Positions 25,412 to 33,917 of a stretch of DNA of 64,000 nt are shown here, piece after piece. Within the stretch, counting starts at the first letter, position 1. Each line of letters starts with the position of its first letter. The DNA comes from CADEEN01 sp040384625 (lineage in GTDB: Bacteria > Pseudomonadota > Gammaproteobacteria > Burkholderiales > Burkholderiaceae_C), in the NCBI GenBank assembly GCA_040384625.1, contig JAZKIW010000010.1:1-64000 (forward strand), given 5' to 3'. The notes under the pieces were generated by a model that was not told the DNA's origin, did not search any database, and worked only from the letters and a program-made list of their open reading frames with translations. The translations under genes were made by a program, and so were the position numbers.

Positions 25412-26947
25412 ATGAAGCCGCCCCACGCGTCTCCCACCGAACCGCCGCTCGAACGCGGCGCCCTCGCCACGCTGGCTGAGCAGCTTGCCGCGCTTTACGC
25501 CGGACGCATCCGCGCCGGTGTCCTGGGCAGCGGCGTGCGCCTGCCCTCGGTGCGCGAGGCAGCGCGGCGGCATGCGCTGGCGCCGAGTACGGTGGTTGCC
25601 GCCTACGACCTGCTGCAGGCCCAGGGCCTGGTTGAAGCGCGCCAGCAGCGCGGCTTTTTCGTACGCGGCGCCCTGCCCGCGGCGGCCGGTGCATCACAGG
25701 CGGATGCTCGAAGCCGAAGCGCCCCGCCCCACGACGTGGCGACATTGATGCGCGGCATGTTCGAGCACCAGGGCGGCAAAGCCCTGTCGCCCGGCATCGG
25801 CACCCTGCCGCCGGACTGGCTCGACCTGCCCCTGCTGCACGGCGCGATGCGCCGTGCCCTGGCCGACGACGTGCGCGAACCGGCCAGCCTGCGCTATGGC
25901 GAGCCGGCCGGCGACGCCCGGCTGCGCGCGGCCCTGTCGCTGCGCCTGGCCGGGCTGGGCATCACGGCCGGGCCGCAGCAGATCGTCACCACGGCCGGCG
26001 CCACCCAGGCCCTGGACATCGTCTCGCGCCTGTTGCTCGCGCCCGGTGACACGGTGCTCGTCGACGAGCCGGGCTGGCCGGTCGAGTTCGCGCGCCTGGC
26101 GCAGATGGGCGTGAACTTGGCGCCGGTGCCGCGAGGCGCGGCCGGCCCCGACCTGGCCGTGATGCGTCGCCACCTCGAAAGCAGCGCCAGGCCGCGCGTC
26201 TACATCACCGTGTCGGTGCTTCACAACCCGACGGGCGCCACCCTGCCCCTGGCCACCGCGCACGAGCTGCTGAAGCTCGCCGAGGCCTTCGGCATGACCA
26301 TCGTCGAGGACGATACCTACGCCTGGCTGGCCCCGCCGCAGGCCCCGCGGCTGGCCGCCCTGGACCAGCTGCAGCGCACGATCTACCTCTCCGGCTTCTC
26401 GAAGATCCTGACGCCGAGCTGGCGCGTCGGCTTCGTTGCCGCTTCGCCGGCGATGGTCGAACGCATCATCGACCGCAAGCTGCTGACCGCATTGACGTCC
26501 CCGGTCCTGCCCGAGCGCGCGCTGGCCATCACGCTCGAACAGGGCAGCCTGCGCCGCCACGCCGAGCGGGTGGTGACGCGGCTGGCGGCCGCGCGCCAGC
26601 GCTGCGTGCGCCTGGCACAGGAGGCCGGATTCAGCTTTGCCGCGCCCCCGCAAGGCCTGTTCGGCTGGGTCGAAACGGGGGTCGACGTCGATCGCCTGAC
26701 GACCCAGCTGCATGGCCAGGGCTGGTTGCTGGCCCCCGGCAGTCTGTTCCATGCCACACCGCGCCCGAGCACGCTGATGCGTATCAACTTCGCCACGGCA
26801 CAGGAGGCGCGACTGTGGCGCGCCCTGCGCGAGGCCTGCGATCTGCAGCGCACCACCATTGATAGGGGGGCTGCGTCGCGGGGCCGGGGCGCGTACCATC
26901 AGCGCAGAACAAATGGTAACGAGGCAGCCTCGCCGGAGTTGTCCTAG
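25412..26947 (+). CDS. MocR-family (GntR-HTH plus aminotransferase domain) regulator
   Basis: 511 aa. A winged HTH (about residues 25-92, GVRLPSVREAARRHALAPSTVVAAYDLL) is joined to a fold type I aminotransferase-like domain (about 125-470): VTTAGATQALDIVSRLLLAPGD, HNPTGATLPL, VEDDTYAWL and the PLP Lys in YLSGFSKILTPSWRVGFV. Such regulators sense PLP with an amino-acid or amine. It is divergent from the exporter/aminotransferase/PhzF/VOC/dehydratase/AlaX operon and very likely controls it. After the last family residues (about residue 478) there is a non-conserved basic tail of about 33 aa that runs into the promoter region of the next gene. Confidence 0.92.
   Translation: MKPPHASPTEPPLERGALATLAEQLAALYAGRIRAGVLGSGVRLPSVREAARRHALAPSTVVAAYDLLQAQGLVEARQQRGFFVRGALPAAAGASQADARSRSAPPHDVATLMRGMFEHQGGKALSPGIGTLPPDWLDLPLLHGAMRRALADDVREPASLRYGEPAGDARLRAALSLRLAGLGITAGPQQIVTTAGATQALDIVSRLLLAPGDTVLVDEPGWPVEFARLAQMGVNLAPVPRGAAGPDLAVMRRHLESSARPRVYITVSVLHNPTGATLPLATAHELLKLAEAFGMTIVEDDTYAWLAPPQAPRLAALDQLQRTIYLSGFSKILTPSWRVGFVAASPAMVERIIDRKLLTALTSPVLPERALAITLEQGSLRRHAERVVTRLAAARQRCVRLAQEAGFSFAAPPQGLFGWVETGVDVDRLTTQLHGQGWLLAPGSLFHATPRPSTLMRINFATAQEARLWRALREACDLQRTTIDRGAASRGRGAYHQRRTNGNEAASPELS
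26894..26918 (+). promoter_or_regulatory. Dyad inside the MocR 3' tail, upstream of the next gene
   Basis: TACCAT (26894-26899), 13-nt spacer, ATGGTA (26913-26918). It is in the weakly conserved 3' tail of the MocR gene, 29 nt before the GTG of the following gene, and may act as its operator. Confidence 0.4.
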
Positions 26948-27696
26948 TGACTTTTGAATCCACCCTGCCGCTGGGCGAACCCGAGCTGATGCGCGTGAGC
27001 GCATTCCAACGCTATCTGGACGAGCTCAAGCGCGAAGGGGCCGACGAATCACTGACCCGGCTGTCCTCGCTGAACCCCTCACTGCTGCAGGACCTGCTGC
27101 GCTTCGAGCAGGACGGCCGCCACACCGAATTGCTCGAAGTCCTCGCCGCCTGCGTGCGACACGCGCGCTCGCTGGCCATCTACATGCAATGCGGCCTGCG
27201 CGTGGTGCCGCTGACGGTGTTCCCGACCGAGCGCCTGGCGCACTGCCCCCTGCCGATGCACGAGTTCCTGGCGCAGCGCCTGTCGGACCTGCAGGTGCTG
27301 CGCGTCGAGCCCGCCGTGCTGCGCCCGCCGGGCGACCCCGAAGCCGCCCTGGTCGGCGAGCCGCACCTGTACCAGCCGCTCGGTCCCGTGACCTGGGAGC
27401 TGGCGATGCGTGGTTCGCGCGAAATGCTGCTGCCCGAGATCGCCGGCCCGGCCGCCTACCGCGTCGCCCTGGGCATGAACCTGCGTGAGGTGGTGCTCAC
27501 CGGCGTGGTACAGGCCGCGGTGAACCGGCTGCACCGTGAGAGCGCAAACCTGCGTGAGATGTCGGAGTGGCCCGGCCTGAACCGCAGCCGCGCGATGCGC
27601 CTGCTCAATGCGCTGTACCTGCAGGGCGGGCTGATCGTCAGCCGCACCCACCCGGTGGCCACCAACGACAGCTGGTTCGGCAGTTCGAGAAATTAG
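26947..27696 (+). CDS. Hypothetical protein, possible C-terminal DNA-binding domain
   Basis: 249 aa, not recognised. GTG start overlapping the MocR stop (TAGTG) with GCCGGAG upstream. The protein is mostly helical and soluble: an acidic N-terminal third (EPELMRVSAFQRYLDELKREGADES), a central segment with a CGLRVVPLTVFPTERLAHCPLP stretch split by a strand, and a C-terminal 60 residues (ESANLREMSEWPGLNRSRAMRLLNALYLQG) that look like a winged-helix unit. No signal peptide or membrane segment. It is co-directional with MocR and convergent with uup. Confidence 0.75.
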   Translation: MTFESTLPLGEPELMRVSAFQRYLDELKREGADESLTRLSSLNPSLLQDLLRFEQDGRHTELLEVLAACVRHARSLAIYMQCGLRVVPLTVFPTERLAHCPLPMHEFLAQRLSDLQVLRVEPAVLRPPGDPEAALVGEPHLYQPLGPVTWELAMRGSREMLLPEIAGPAAYRVALGMNLREVVLTGVVQAAVNRLHRESANLREMSEWPGLNRSRAMRLLNALYLQGGLIVSRTHPVATNDSWFGSSRN

Positions 27697-27723
27697 GTCC
27701 GGCGCGAGGTGGCTTCGCCGCCC

Positions 27724-29610
27724 CTAACGCGCGCCCAAGGACTCCCAGCGCTCCAGCGCGGCCAACAACTCGTCATCGATCTGTGCGTAGCGGGCGTGCA
27801 GGTCAGCCGCGCGCTGCGGATCCCTGGCATAGAGCGAGGGGTCGGCGATGGTCTCGGCGATCGCCTTCTGCTCGGCCTCCAGAGTCGCGATCTGGGCCGG
27901 CAGCGCGTCGAGTTCGCGTTGCTCCTTGTAGCTGCGCTTCGGCCGCGAGGGTGCGGCTGCGCCGACGCTCGGCCGCACCGGCGGCGCTGCGGCGACGGGG
28001 GGCACGCTGACCCGCCCGCGCTCGCGCTGCTGTTGCCAGTCGCTGATGCCGCCTTCGTACTCGCGCCACAGGCCCGGCCGGCCACCGAACGCCGGGTCGC
28101 CCTCCCAGGCCACCGTGCTGGTCACCACCGCGTCGACGAAGCGCCGGTCGTGGCTGACGATGAAGGCCGTGCCGCTGTAGCCGAGCAGCAGCTCCTCGAG
28201 CAGCTCGAGCGTGTCGATGTCGAGGTCGTTGGTCGGTTCGTCGAGCACGATCACATTCGCCGGCAGCGCGAACAGGCGCGCCAGCAGCAGGCGGTTCCGC
28301 TCGCCGCCCGACAGCGTGCGCACCGGCGAGTTGGCACGCTCGGGCGAAAACAGGAAGTCGTTGAGGTAGCTCATCACATGCTTTTTCTGACCACCGAACT
28401 CGATCCACTCGCTGCCCGGGCTGATGGTGTCGGCCAGCGTGGCCTCGAGGTCGAGAGCGTCGCGCATCTGGTCGAAGTACGCCACCTGCAGCTTGCTGCC
28501 GCGGCGCAGCGTGCCACGGTTCGGCTCGAGCTGGCCGAGGATGAGCTTCAGCAGCGTGGTCTTGCCGACGCCGTTGGGCCCGACCAGGCCGACTTTGTCA
28601 CCGCGCAGGAAGGTGGCGGTGAAACGATCGATCAGCCAGGGGCCGGCCTCATCGAAGCGAAACGACACGTCGTCCAGCACTGCCACCAGCTTGCCGCTCG
28701 GCACCCCAGAGTCGATCTCCAAACGAACCTGGCCGAGTGACTCACGCCGCGCCGAGCGCTGCGCGCGCAGGCGCTCCAGCCGCACCACGCGGCCGACGGC
28801 GCGGGTGCGCCGCGCCTCGACACCCTTGCGCACCCAGACCTCCTCTTGCGCCAGCAGCTTGTCGGCGCGGGCGCTGGCCAGGGCCTCGGACTCCAGTTCG
28901 CGCGCCTTGGTCACTTCATAGCTCGCGTAGTTGCCGGGATAGGAGCGCAGCACGCCGCGATCGAGTTCGATGATGCGCGTGGCCACGGCGTCGATGAAGG
29001 CGCGGTCGTGCGACACGAACAACAGCGCGCCGCTCCACGCCGACAGCAGCCCCTGCAGCCACTCGATGGCGTCGAGGTCGAGGTGGTTCGTCGGCTCGTC
29101 GAGCAGCAGCACATCCGGGTGGGCGACCAGGGCCTGCGCCAGCGCAACGCGCTTCTTCGTGCCGCCCGACAGCGCGGCGACACGCGCGTCGCCGTCCAGA
29201 TGCAGGCGCTGCAGGGTCTCGGTCACACGCTGCTCCCACATCCAGCCGTCCAGGGCCTCGATGCGTGTCTGCAAGGCATCGAGGTCGTCGCCCGGTGCGT
29301 GCTGCTCGTAGCGTTCGCGCAGGGCGCGTGCTTCGGCCGCACCCTCGCTCGCGGCCTCGAACACCGTGGCATCGGCTTCGAACTGCGGCTCCTGCGGCAC
29401 ATAGGTGCGGCGCAGGGCCTGCTGAACCTGCAGCACGCCATCGTCGGGCTTCTCCAGTCCGGCCAGGATCTTCAGCAACGAGGACTTGCCTGTGCCGTTG
29501 CGCCCGATCAGCGCCACGCGCTCACTGGTCTCGAGCGAAAAACCGGTGCCGTCGAGCAGGGCGACATGGCCGTAAGCGAGGTGGGCGTTGGAAAGCGTGA
29601 TCAGGGCCAT
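27724..29610 (-). CDS. uup: ABC-F family ATPase Uup
   Basis: 628 aa soluble protein with two ATP-binding cassettes: Walker A GRNGTGKSS near residue 35 and GPNGVGKTT near 350; signatures LSGGTKKRVALA and LSGGERNRLLLA; Walker B LLLDEPTNHLD and VLDEPTNDLD. A linker between the cassettes and a C-terminal coiled coil (after KRSYKEQRELDALPAQI) identify the Uup branch, a ribosome/DNA-associated factor. The ATG at 29610 begins the usual MALITLSNAHLAYG. Upstream open frame to 30150 is overlapped by the divergent GntR gene and is not coding. Confidence 0.93.
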   Translation of the reverse strand: MALITLSNAHLAYGHVALLDGTGFSLETSERVALIGRNGTGKSSLLKILAGLEKPDDGVLQVQQALRRTYVPQEPQFEADATVFEAASEGAAEARALRERYEQHAPGDDLDALQTRIEALDGWMWEQRVTETLQRLHLDGDARVAALSGGTKKRVALAQALVAHPDVLLLDEPTNHLDLDAIEWLQGLLSAWSGALLFVSHDRAFIDAVATRIIELDRGVLRSYPGNYASYEVTKARELESEALASARADKLLAQEEVWVRKGVEARRTRAVGRVVRLERLRAQRSARRESLGQVRLEIDSGVPSGKLVAVLDDVSFRFDEAGPWLIDRFTATFLRGDKVGLVGPNGVGKTTLLKLILGQLEPNRGTLRRGSKLQVAYFDQMRDALDLEATLADTISPGSEWIEFGGQKKHVMSYLNDFLFSPERANSPVRTLSGGERNRLLLARLFALPANVIVLDEPTNDLDIDTLELLEELLLGYSGTAFIVSHDRRFVDAVVTSTVAWEGDPAFGGRPGLWREYEGGISDWQQQRERGRVSVPPVAAAPPVRPSVGAAAPSRPKRSYKEQRELDALPAQIATLEAEQKAIAETIADPSLYARDPQRAADLHARYAQIDDELLAALERWESLGAR

Positions 29611-29712
29611 GGCCGGATTGTCGGCGACCGCCTGCATGGCGACGCGTCGGCGCCGCCATGAGGGCTTGCCCGGGTGCCTGGCACAGCGCTTGCGTCTAAG
29701 CTCAGCGGCAAT

Positions 29713-29737
29713 CTTGCATACAAGATTTGCATGTAAG
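29713..29737 (+). promoter_or_regulatory. Operator-like repeats ahead of the GntR/amino-acid ABC operon
   Basis: CTTGCATACAAG (29713-29724) is an imperfect palindrome (CTTG..CAAG). TTGCAT..AAG recurs 13 nt later (29727-29737), giving a direct repeat. The AT-rich block lies 52 nt before the GntR start, in the 178-nt gap between uup and the GntR gene, and is a good candidate for an autoregulatory site. Confidence 0.55.
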
Positions 29738-29788
29738 AACGCACCTCGGATGTGCACAAGGGGCGGCGACGCACCAACGAAGGGTTGC

Positions 29789-30598
29789 ATGGCACAAGAG
29801 CAGGGCAATCGCGCCAGTCCGGACGGGATCGCCGACCGCATCGTCGACGCCATCCTGGCCGGGCGCATCGCCCCCGGCCAGCGCCTGGGCGAGCAGTCGC
29901 TGGCCGACCTGTTCGGCGTCAGCCGCACCCTGGTGCGCGAAGCCCTGGGCCGGTTGTCGGCGCGCGGGATGGTCGAGGTGCGCCCACGCCGCGGCTGGTA
30001 CGTGGTCGAACCCTCGCGCGACGAGGCCAAGGCGGCCTTCGAGGCCCGCATCGCCATCGAGACCGGCATGCTGCAGGGCCCGCGCAGCGCGCTGGCCCCG
30101 AACGCAGTGAAGCGCCTGAAGCAGCATGTCAGTGCCGAGCGCGCCGCCATCCGGGCCGGCGAACCCGGGCCGCGCAGCTACCTGCTCGGCGACTTCCATG
30201 TCTGCCTGGCCGAATGCGTCGGCAACGCAGTGCTGGCCGACATCTTGCGTGACCTGACCGTGCGCACCACCCTCATCGCCGCCCTGTTCCAGTCCGACCA
30301 CGACGCCGTGCAGTCCTGCGACGACCATGCCGGTATCGTGGCCGCGCTCGAGGCCGGCGAACTGGCCACGGCACGCCGCCTGGTGCGCGAACACATCCAG
30401 ACCGTCGCCAGCCACCTCGGCGCGCCGGGTGCCGCGAACGACCCCTTGCAGCAGCTGCGCTCTGCGTTGCAAGCCCCGACGCCGGCACGAGCCGTGACCG
30501 CCCGACGCCGCACGACGCGCCTGTTCAGCGACCTGATCCCGCCCGCCCGATCCCTTCCCACAACCCGCGCCCCGCGTCGGCGCAGCCAGGAGAAATGA
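29789..30598 (+). CDS. GntR-family (FadR subfamily) regulator of the amino-acid importer
   Basis: 269 aa. Winged HTH at about residues 10-75 (RLGEQSLADLFGVSRTLVREAL), FCD effector domain at about 85-220 (FEARIAIETGML, LGDFHVCLAECVGN, DHAGIVAALEAGELATARRLVREHI). The last 45 residues are a Pro/Arg-rich low-complexity tail not seen in typical FadR proteins. The ATG at 29789 is the start that places the HTH normally; the open frame upstream overlaps uup. The stop overlaps the ribosome site of the ABC receptor gene, so the regulator and transporter share one operon. Confidence 0.9.
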   Translation: MAQEQGNRASPDGIADRIVDAILAGRIAPGQRLGEQSLADLFGVSRTLVREALGRLSARGMVEVRPRRGWYVVEPSRDEAKAAFEARIAIETGMLQGPRSALAPNAVKRLKQHVSAERAAIRAGEPGPRSYLLGDFHVCLAECVGNAVLADILRDLTVRTTLIAALFQSDHDAVQSCDDHAGIVAALEAGELATARRLVREHIQTVASHLGAPGAANDPLQQLRSALQAPTPARAVTARRRTTRLFSDLIPPARSLPTTRAPRRRSQEK

Positions 30599-30600
30599 GC

Positions 30601-31398
30601 ATGTCCACGACGATTGACCGCCGCCACCTGATCGCCGCAGCCGGCGCCATCGCATTGCTGAGCAGCCTGGGAGCGCAGGCCCAGACCGCACTCGACGAGG
30701 TGATGGCGCGCAAGCTGATCCGCATCGCGATCCCGACCGACTTTCCGCCCTACGGCTTCGTTGGCACCGACCTCAAGCCGCAGGGCCTGGACATCGACAT
30801 GGGCAACTACATCGGCGCCAAGCTCGGCGTGCCGGTCGAGCTGGTGCCCGTCACCAGCGCCAACCGCATCCCGTATTTGCAGACGAAGAAGGCCGACCTG
30901 GTGATCTCGACCCTGGGCAAGAACGCCGAACGCGAGAAGGTGATCGACTTCACCGCCGCCTACTCGCCCTTCTTCCAGGCCATCTTCGCGGCCAAGACGA
31001 TGCCGGTGAAGACCGCGGCCGACCTGGCCGGCAAGACCGTCGGCGTGACGCGCGGTGCCATCGAAGACCTGGAGCTGAGCAAGATCGCACCGCCCAGCGC
31101 CGACATCAAGCGCTTCGAGGACAACAACGCCACGGTCTCGGCCTTCGTGTCGGGCCAGGTGCAGGTGATCGCGACCGGCGCCTCGGTCGCCGGCAACATG
31201 ATGGCGCGCAACCCCGCGCTGGGCGCCGAGTACAAGTTCGTGCTGAAGGACTCGCCCAACTTCATCGGCGTCGGCAAGGGCGAGGACAAGCTGCGCCTGA
31301 AGGTCAACGAGATCATCGCCGCCGCCAAGGCCTCGGGCGACATCGACAAGATGGCGACGCGCTGGCTCGGCCGCCCGGCCGGCGACCTGCCGAACTGA
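30601..31398 (+). CDS. Polar amino-acid ABC transporter receptor (family 3 SBP)
   Basis: 265 aa. Signal peptide (RRHLIAAAGAIALLSSLGAQAQ), then the family 3 pattern: IRIAIPTDFPPYGFVG, DIDMGNYIGAKLGVPVELVPVTSANRIPYLQTKKADLVIS and FTAAYSPFFQAIFAAK. Start chosen at ATG 30601, 7 nt after AGGAGA; the ATG at 30595 is too close to that site. Three transporter genes follow. Ligand is likely an amino acid or related amine; the exact one is not readable. Confidence 0.92.
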   Translation: MSTTIDRRHLIAAAGAIALLSSLGAQAQTALDEVMARKLIRIAIPTDFPPYGFVGTDLKPQGLDIDMGNYIGAKLGVPVELVPVTSANRIPYLQTKKADLVISTLGKNAEREKVIDFTAAYSPFFQAIFAAKTMPVKTAADLAGKTVGVTRGAIEDLELSKIAPPSADIKRFEDNNATVSAFVSGQVQVIATGASVAGNMMARNPALGAEYKFVLKDSPNFIGVGKGEDKLRLKVNEIIAAAKASGDIDKMATRWLGRPAGDLPN

Positions 31399-31405
31399 CG
31401 CGCGC

Positions 31406-32083
31406 ATGGTTCAGCTCGACTTCATCGCCGTCCTGGAGCAGTGGCCCCAGCTGCTGCGCGGCGCGGCCTTCACGGTCGGGTTGACCGCCGTGTCGGCCGT
31501 CATCGGCGTCGCGCTCGGCGTCGCCTGCGGCTGGGCCAGAGCCTGGGGGCCGACACCGTTGCGCTGGGTGGTGTCGCTGTACGTCGAGCTGATCCGCAAC
31601 ACGCCCTTCATCGTCCAGCTCTTCTTCATCTTCTTCGGCCTGCCCAGCCTGGGTGTGAAGCTGACGCCCGAGATCGCCTCGGTAATCGCGATGGTGGTCA
31701 ACCTGGGCGCCTACGCAGCTGAGATCGCACGTGCTGGCATCGAGGGCACACCCAAGGGGCAAATCGAAGCGGCGCGCAGCCTGGCGATGAACGAGGCGCA
31801 GGTCTTCCTGCGCGTCGTCCTTCCGCCGGCCCTGGCGCGGGTGTGGCCTGCAATGGTCAGCCAGATCGTGATCGTGATGCTCGGCTCGGCCGTCTGCGGC
31901 CAGATTGCGGCACAGGAGCTGAGCTACTACGCCAACCTGATCCAGAGCCGCAACTTCCGCGCCTTCGAAGCCTTCATCGTCGCCACCGCGATCTACCTCG
32001 CGCTGTCGATCGCGCTGCGCCAGCTGCTCAATTGGATCGGGCCGAAGTGGCTGTTCGGGCGCATGCCCAACGCAGGACGCTGA
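31406..32083 (+). CDS. Amino-acid ABC transporter permease (HisM/GlnP type), first
   Basis: 225 aa, five transmembrane helices. The polar amino-acid permease motifs are present: VVSLYVELIRNTPFIVQLFFIFFGLP, the EAA loop EIARAGIEGTPKGQIEAARSLAM (split by a strand) that docks onto the ATPase, and PALARVWPAMVSQIV. It pairs with the next permease in a heterodimeric channel. Confidence 0.93.
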   Translation: MVQLDFIAVLEQWPQLLRGAAFTVGLTAVSAVIGVALGVACGWARAWGPTPLRWVVSLYVELIRNTPFIVQLFFIFFGLPSLGVKLTPEIASVIAMVVNLGAYAAEIARAGIEGTPKGQIEAARSLAMNEAQVFLRVVLPPALARVWPAMVSQIVIVMLGSAVCGQIAAQELSYYANLIQSRNFRAFEAFIVATAIYLALSIALRQLLNWIGPKWLFGRMPNAGR

Positions 32084-32084
32084 C

Positions 32085-32735
32085 ATGGTCGACTTCAGCC
32101 TCTGGGACATCTTCCGCAACCTGCTGCTGGCCGGGCGCTGGACGGTCGCGCTGTCCCTCGTCGCCTTTGTCGGCGGCGGCCTGGTTGGGCTGGCCCTGCT
32201 GCTGGCGCGCCTAGCCAAGTTGCGTGGCGCCGAAGCGGGCGTGTCGGCGTACACCCAGCTGTTCCAGGGCACGCCGCTGCTGATGCAACTCTTCCTGACC
32301 TACTTCGGCCTGGCGCTGTTCGGCATCAACGTCTCGGCCTGGGTCGCGGCCGCCGTCGCCCTGACGTTCTACACCAGCGCCTTTCTGGCCGAGATCTGGC
32401 GCGGCTGTGTAGCGGCGATCCCGAAGGGCCAGTGGGAAGCCGCCGACAGCCTGGCCCTCTCGTTCGGCGAGAAGATGCGCCACGTGATCGGGCCGCAAGC
32501 GCTGCGCATCGCGGTGGCGCCGACCGTCGGCTTCCTGGTCCAGGTGATCAAGGGCACAGCGCTGGCTTCGGTGATCGGCTTCATCGAGTTGACCAAGGCC
32601 GGCACGATGATCACCAATGCGACCTTCCGCCCCTTCACCGTCTACGCCTGCGTGGCCCTGATGTATTTCGCCCTCTGCTGGCCGATCTCGGCCGCCAGCA
32701 AGCAACTCGAAAGGAAGCTGCGCAATGCCCACTGA
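32085..32735 (+). CDS. Amino-acid ABC transporter permease, second
   Basis: 216 aa, five transmembrane helices. It starts one nt after the previous stop. It shares the family motifs YTQLFQGTPLLMQLFLTYFGL and the EAA loop AEIWRGCVAAIPKGQWEAADSL, and ends in IGFIELTKAGTMITN with a cytoplasmic tail. The last 11 nt overlap the ATPase gene. Confidence 0.93.
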   Translation: MVDFSLWDIFRNLLLAGRWTVALSLVAFVGGGLVGLALLLARLAKLRGAEAGVSAYTQLFQGTPLLMQLFLTYFGLALFGINVSAWVAAAVALTFYTSAFLAEIWRGCVAAIPKGQWEAADSLALSFGEKMRHVIGPQALRIAVAPTVGFLVQVIKGTALASVIGFIELTKAGTMITNATFRPFTVYACVALMYFALCWPISAASKQLERKLRNAH

Positions 32736-33474
32736 AAATACTGCGCCGATCGTGCGCGTCGGCGCATTGCGTAAGCGCTTCGGAACGAACGAGGTGCTGA
32801 AGGGCATCGACCTCGAGGTCGCGCGCGGCGAGGTCATCGCCATCATCGGCAAGAGCGGTTCGGGCAAGAGCACGCTCCTGCGCTGCATCAACGGCTTGGA
32901 GGAGTTCCAGGAGGGTCAGCTCGAAGTCGACGGCCAGGCGCTGCGCCATGGCGATGCCAAGGCCATGCGTTCGCTGCGCCAGCACGTGGGCATGATCTTC
33001 CAGAACTTCAACCTGTTCCCGCACCTGACGGTCGGCCGCAACGTGATGCTCGCACCGACCCTGGTCAAGCAGCGCAGCGGCGCCGAGGCCGAGCCGGCCG
33101 CGCGCAAGCTGCTCGAACGTGTCGGCCTGGCCGAGAAGTTCGATGCCTGGCCCGACCAGCTGTCCGGCGGTCAGCAACAACGCGTGGCGATCGCCCGGGC
33201 GCTGGCGATGGAGCCCAGCGTGATGCTGTGCGACGAGATCACCTCGGCACTCGACCCCGAACTGGTCGGCGAGGTGCTGCGCGTCGTCGAAGGCCTGGCC
33301 GAAGAAGGCATGACCCTCCTGATGGTCACCCACGAAATGAACTTCGCGCGCAAGGTCAGCGACCGGGTGGTCTTCATGCACGCCGGCCGCATCCACGAGA
33401 TGGGGCCGCCGCAGACCCTGTTCGATGCGCCACAGACACCCGAGCTGAAGCAGTTCCTGTCCGCCCTGCACTGA
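32725..33474 (+). CDS. Amino-acid ABC transporter ATP-binding protein
   Basis: 249 aa, the typical GlnQ/HisP length. Walker A GKSGSGKST near residue 39, Q loop IFQNFNLFPHLTV, signature LSGGQQQRVAIARAL, Walker B VMLCDEITSALD, and switch His in VTHEM. It energises the importer made by the two preceding permeases. It begins inside the 3' end of the second permease gene. A G/C hairpin follows the stop at 33482. Confidence 0.95.
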   Translation: MPTENTAPIVRVGALRKRFGTNEVLKGIDLEVARGEVIAIIGKSGSGKSTLLRCINGLEEFQEGQLEVDGQALRHGDAKAMRSLRQHVGMIFQNFNLFPHLTVGRNVMLAPTLVKQRSGAEAEPAARKLLERVGLAEKFDAWPDQLSGGQQQRVAIARALAMEPSVMLCDEITSALDPELVGEVLRVVEGLAEEGMTLLMVTHEMNFARKVSDRVVFMHAGRIHEMGPPQTLFDAPQTPELKQFLSALH

Positions 33475-33481
33475 GCTAACG

Positions 33482-33498
33482 CCGCGCGCGACGCGCGG
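33482..33498 (+). other. GC hairpin after the amino-acid ABC operon
   Basis: CCGCGCG (33482-33488), loop CGA, CGCGCGG (33492-33498), 8 nt after the ATPase stop. No U-run follows, so a terminator role is only possible. Confidence 0.4.
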
Positions 33499-33601
33499 AG
33501 CGCCCGTCGGCTTGCTGGCGTCGGCCGGCAGGTGTTTCGGAGTTCAGAACCTTTCTGCGGTCCGGACGCCCGTCAGCGATTTCTTGGCGCATGCTCCGGT
33601 C

Positions 33602-33823
33602 ATGGCAGAAACCAGATCCTTCAGACACCAGGACTACGAATTGCAATGCAGCGCCAAGGCGCTCGACAGCGGCAAGTTCGCACCGGCCCTGATCGTGTCC
33701 AAACACGCCTGGCCGAGCCGGCCGCGCACCATCGCCGTCCGCGGCGACGAGTGCCCGACCGAGGACGCGGCCATCCTGTCGGCCTACGAGCAGGGCGTGG
33801 AGTGGGTTCTCAACTACGGGTAA
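33602..33823 (+). CDS. Small conserved-looking hypothetical protein
   Basis: 73 aa, function not recognised. Composition is that of a folded soluble domain: MAETRSFRHQDYELQCSAKA, then LDSGKFAPALIVSKHAWPSR, PRTIAVRGDECPTEDAAILSA and YEQGVEWVLNYG. No membrane segment or signal. It lies alone between the amino-acid importer and the ureide locus, on the same strand; open frame extends upstream to 33512 but this ATG gives the compact domain. Confidence 0.65.
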   Translation: MAETRSFRHQDYELQCSAKALDSGKFAPALIVSKHAWPSRPRTIAVRGDECPTEDAAILSAYEQGVEWVLNYG

Positions 33824-33882
33824 GACCGATCGCGCAGGCCGGCGCTGTGGCGGCCACCAGACGGGCTGGCACGCCACGTGCT

Positions 33883-33917
33883 GTGCACATGTTGGTATAC
33901 CGACATGTGCACCAAAG
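33883..33917 (+). promoter_or_regulatory. 30-bp palindromic operator at the start of the ureide locus
   Basis: GTGCACATGT (33883-33892), one mismatched base, core GGTATACC (33894-33901), one mismatched base, ACATGTGCAC (33903-33912): a near-perfect 30-bp palindrome. The 24 nt from 33894 to 33917 match 22 of 24 positions at 41182-41205, ahead of the second half of the locus. The palindrome overlaps the likely start codon of the allophanate hydrolase gene, so repressor binding would block initiation. The best candidate ligand is the GntR protein encoded at 40419-41120. Confidence 0.75.

Noticed and set aside
29611..30150. N-terminal extension of the Uup frame to a start at 30150
   Set aside because: It runs antisense through the GntR gene and the operator region; the usual Uup N-terminus begins at 29610.
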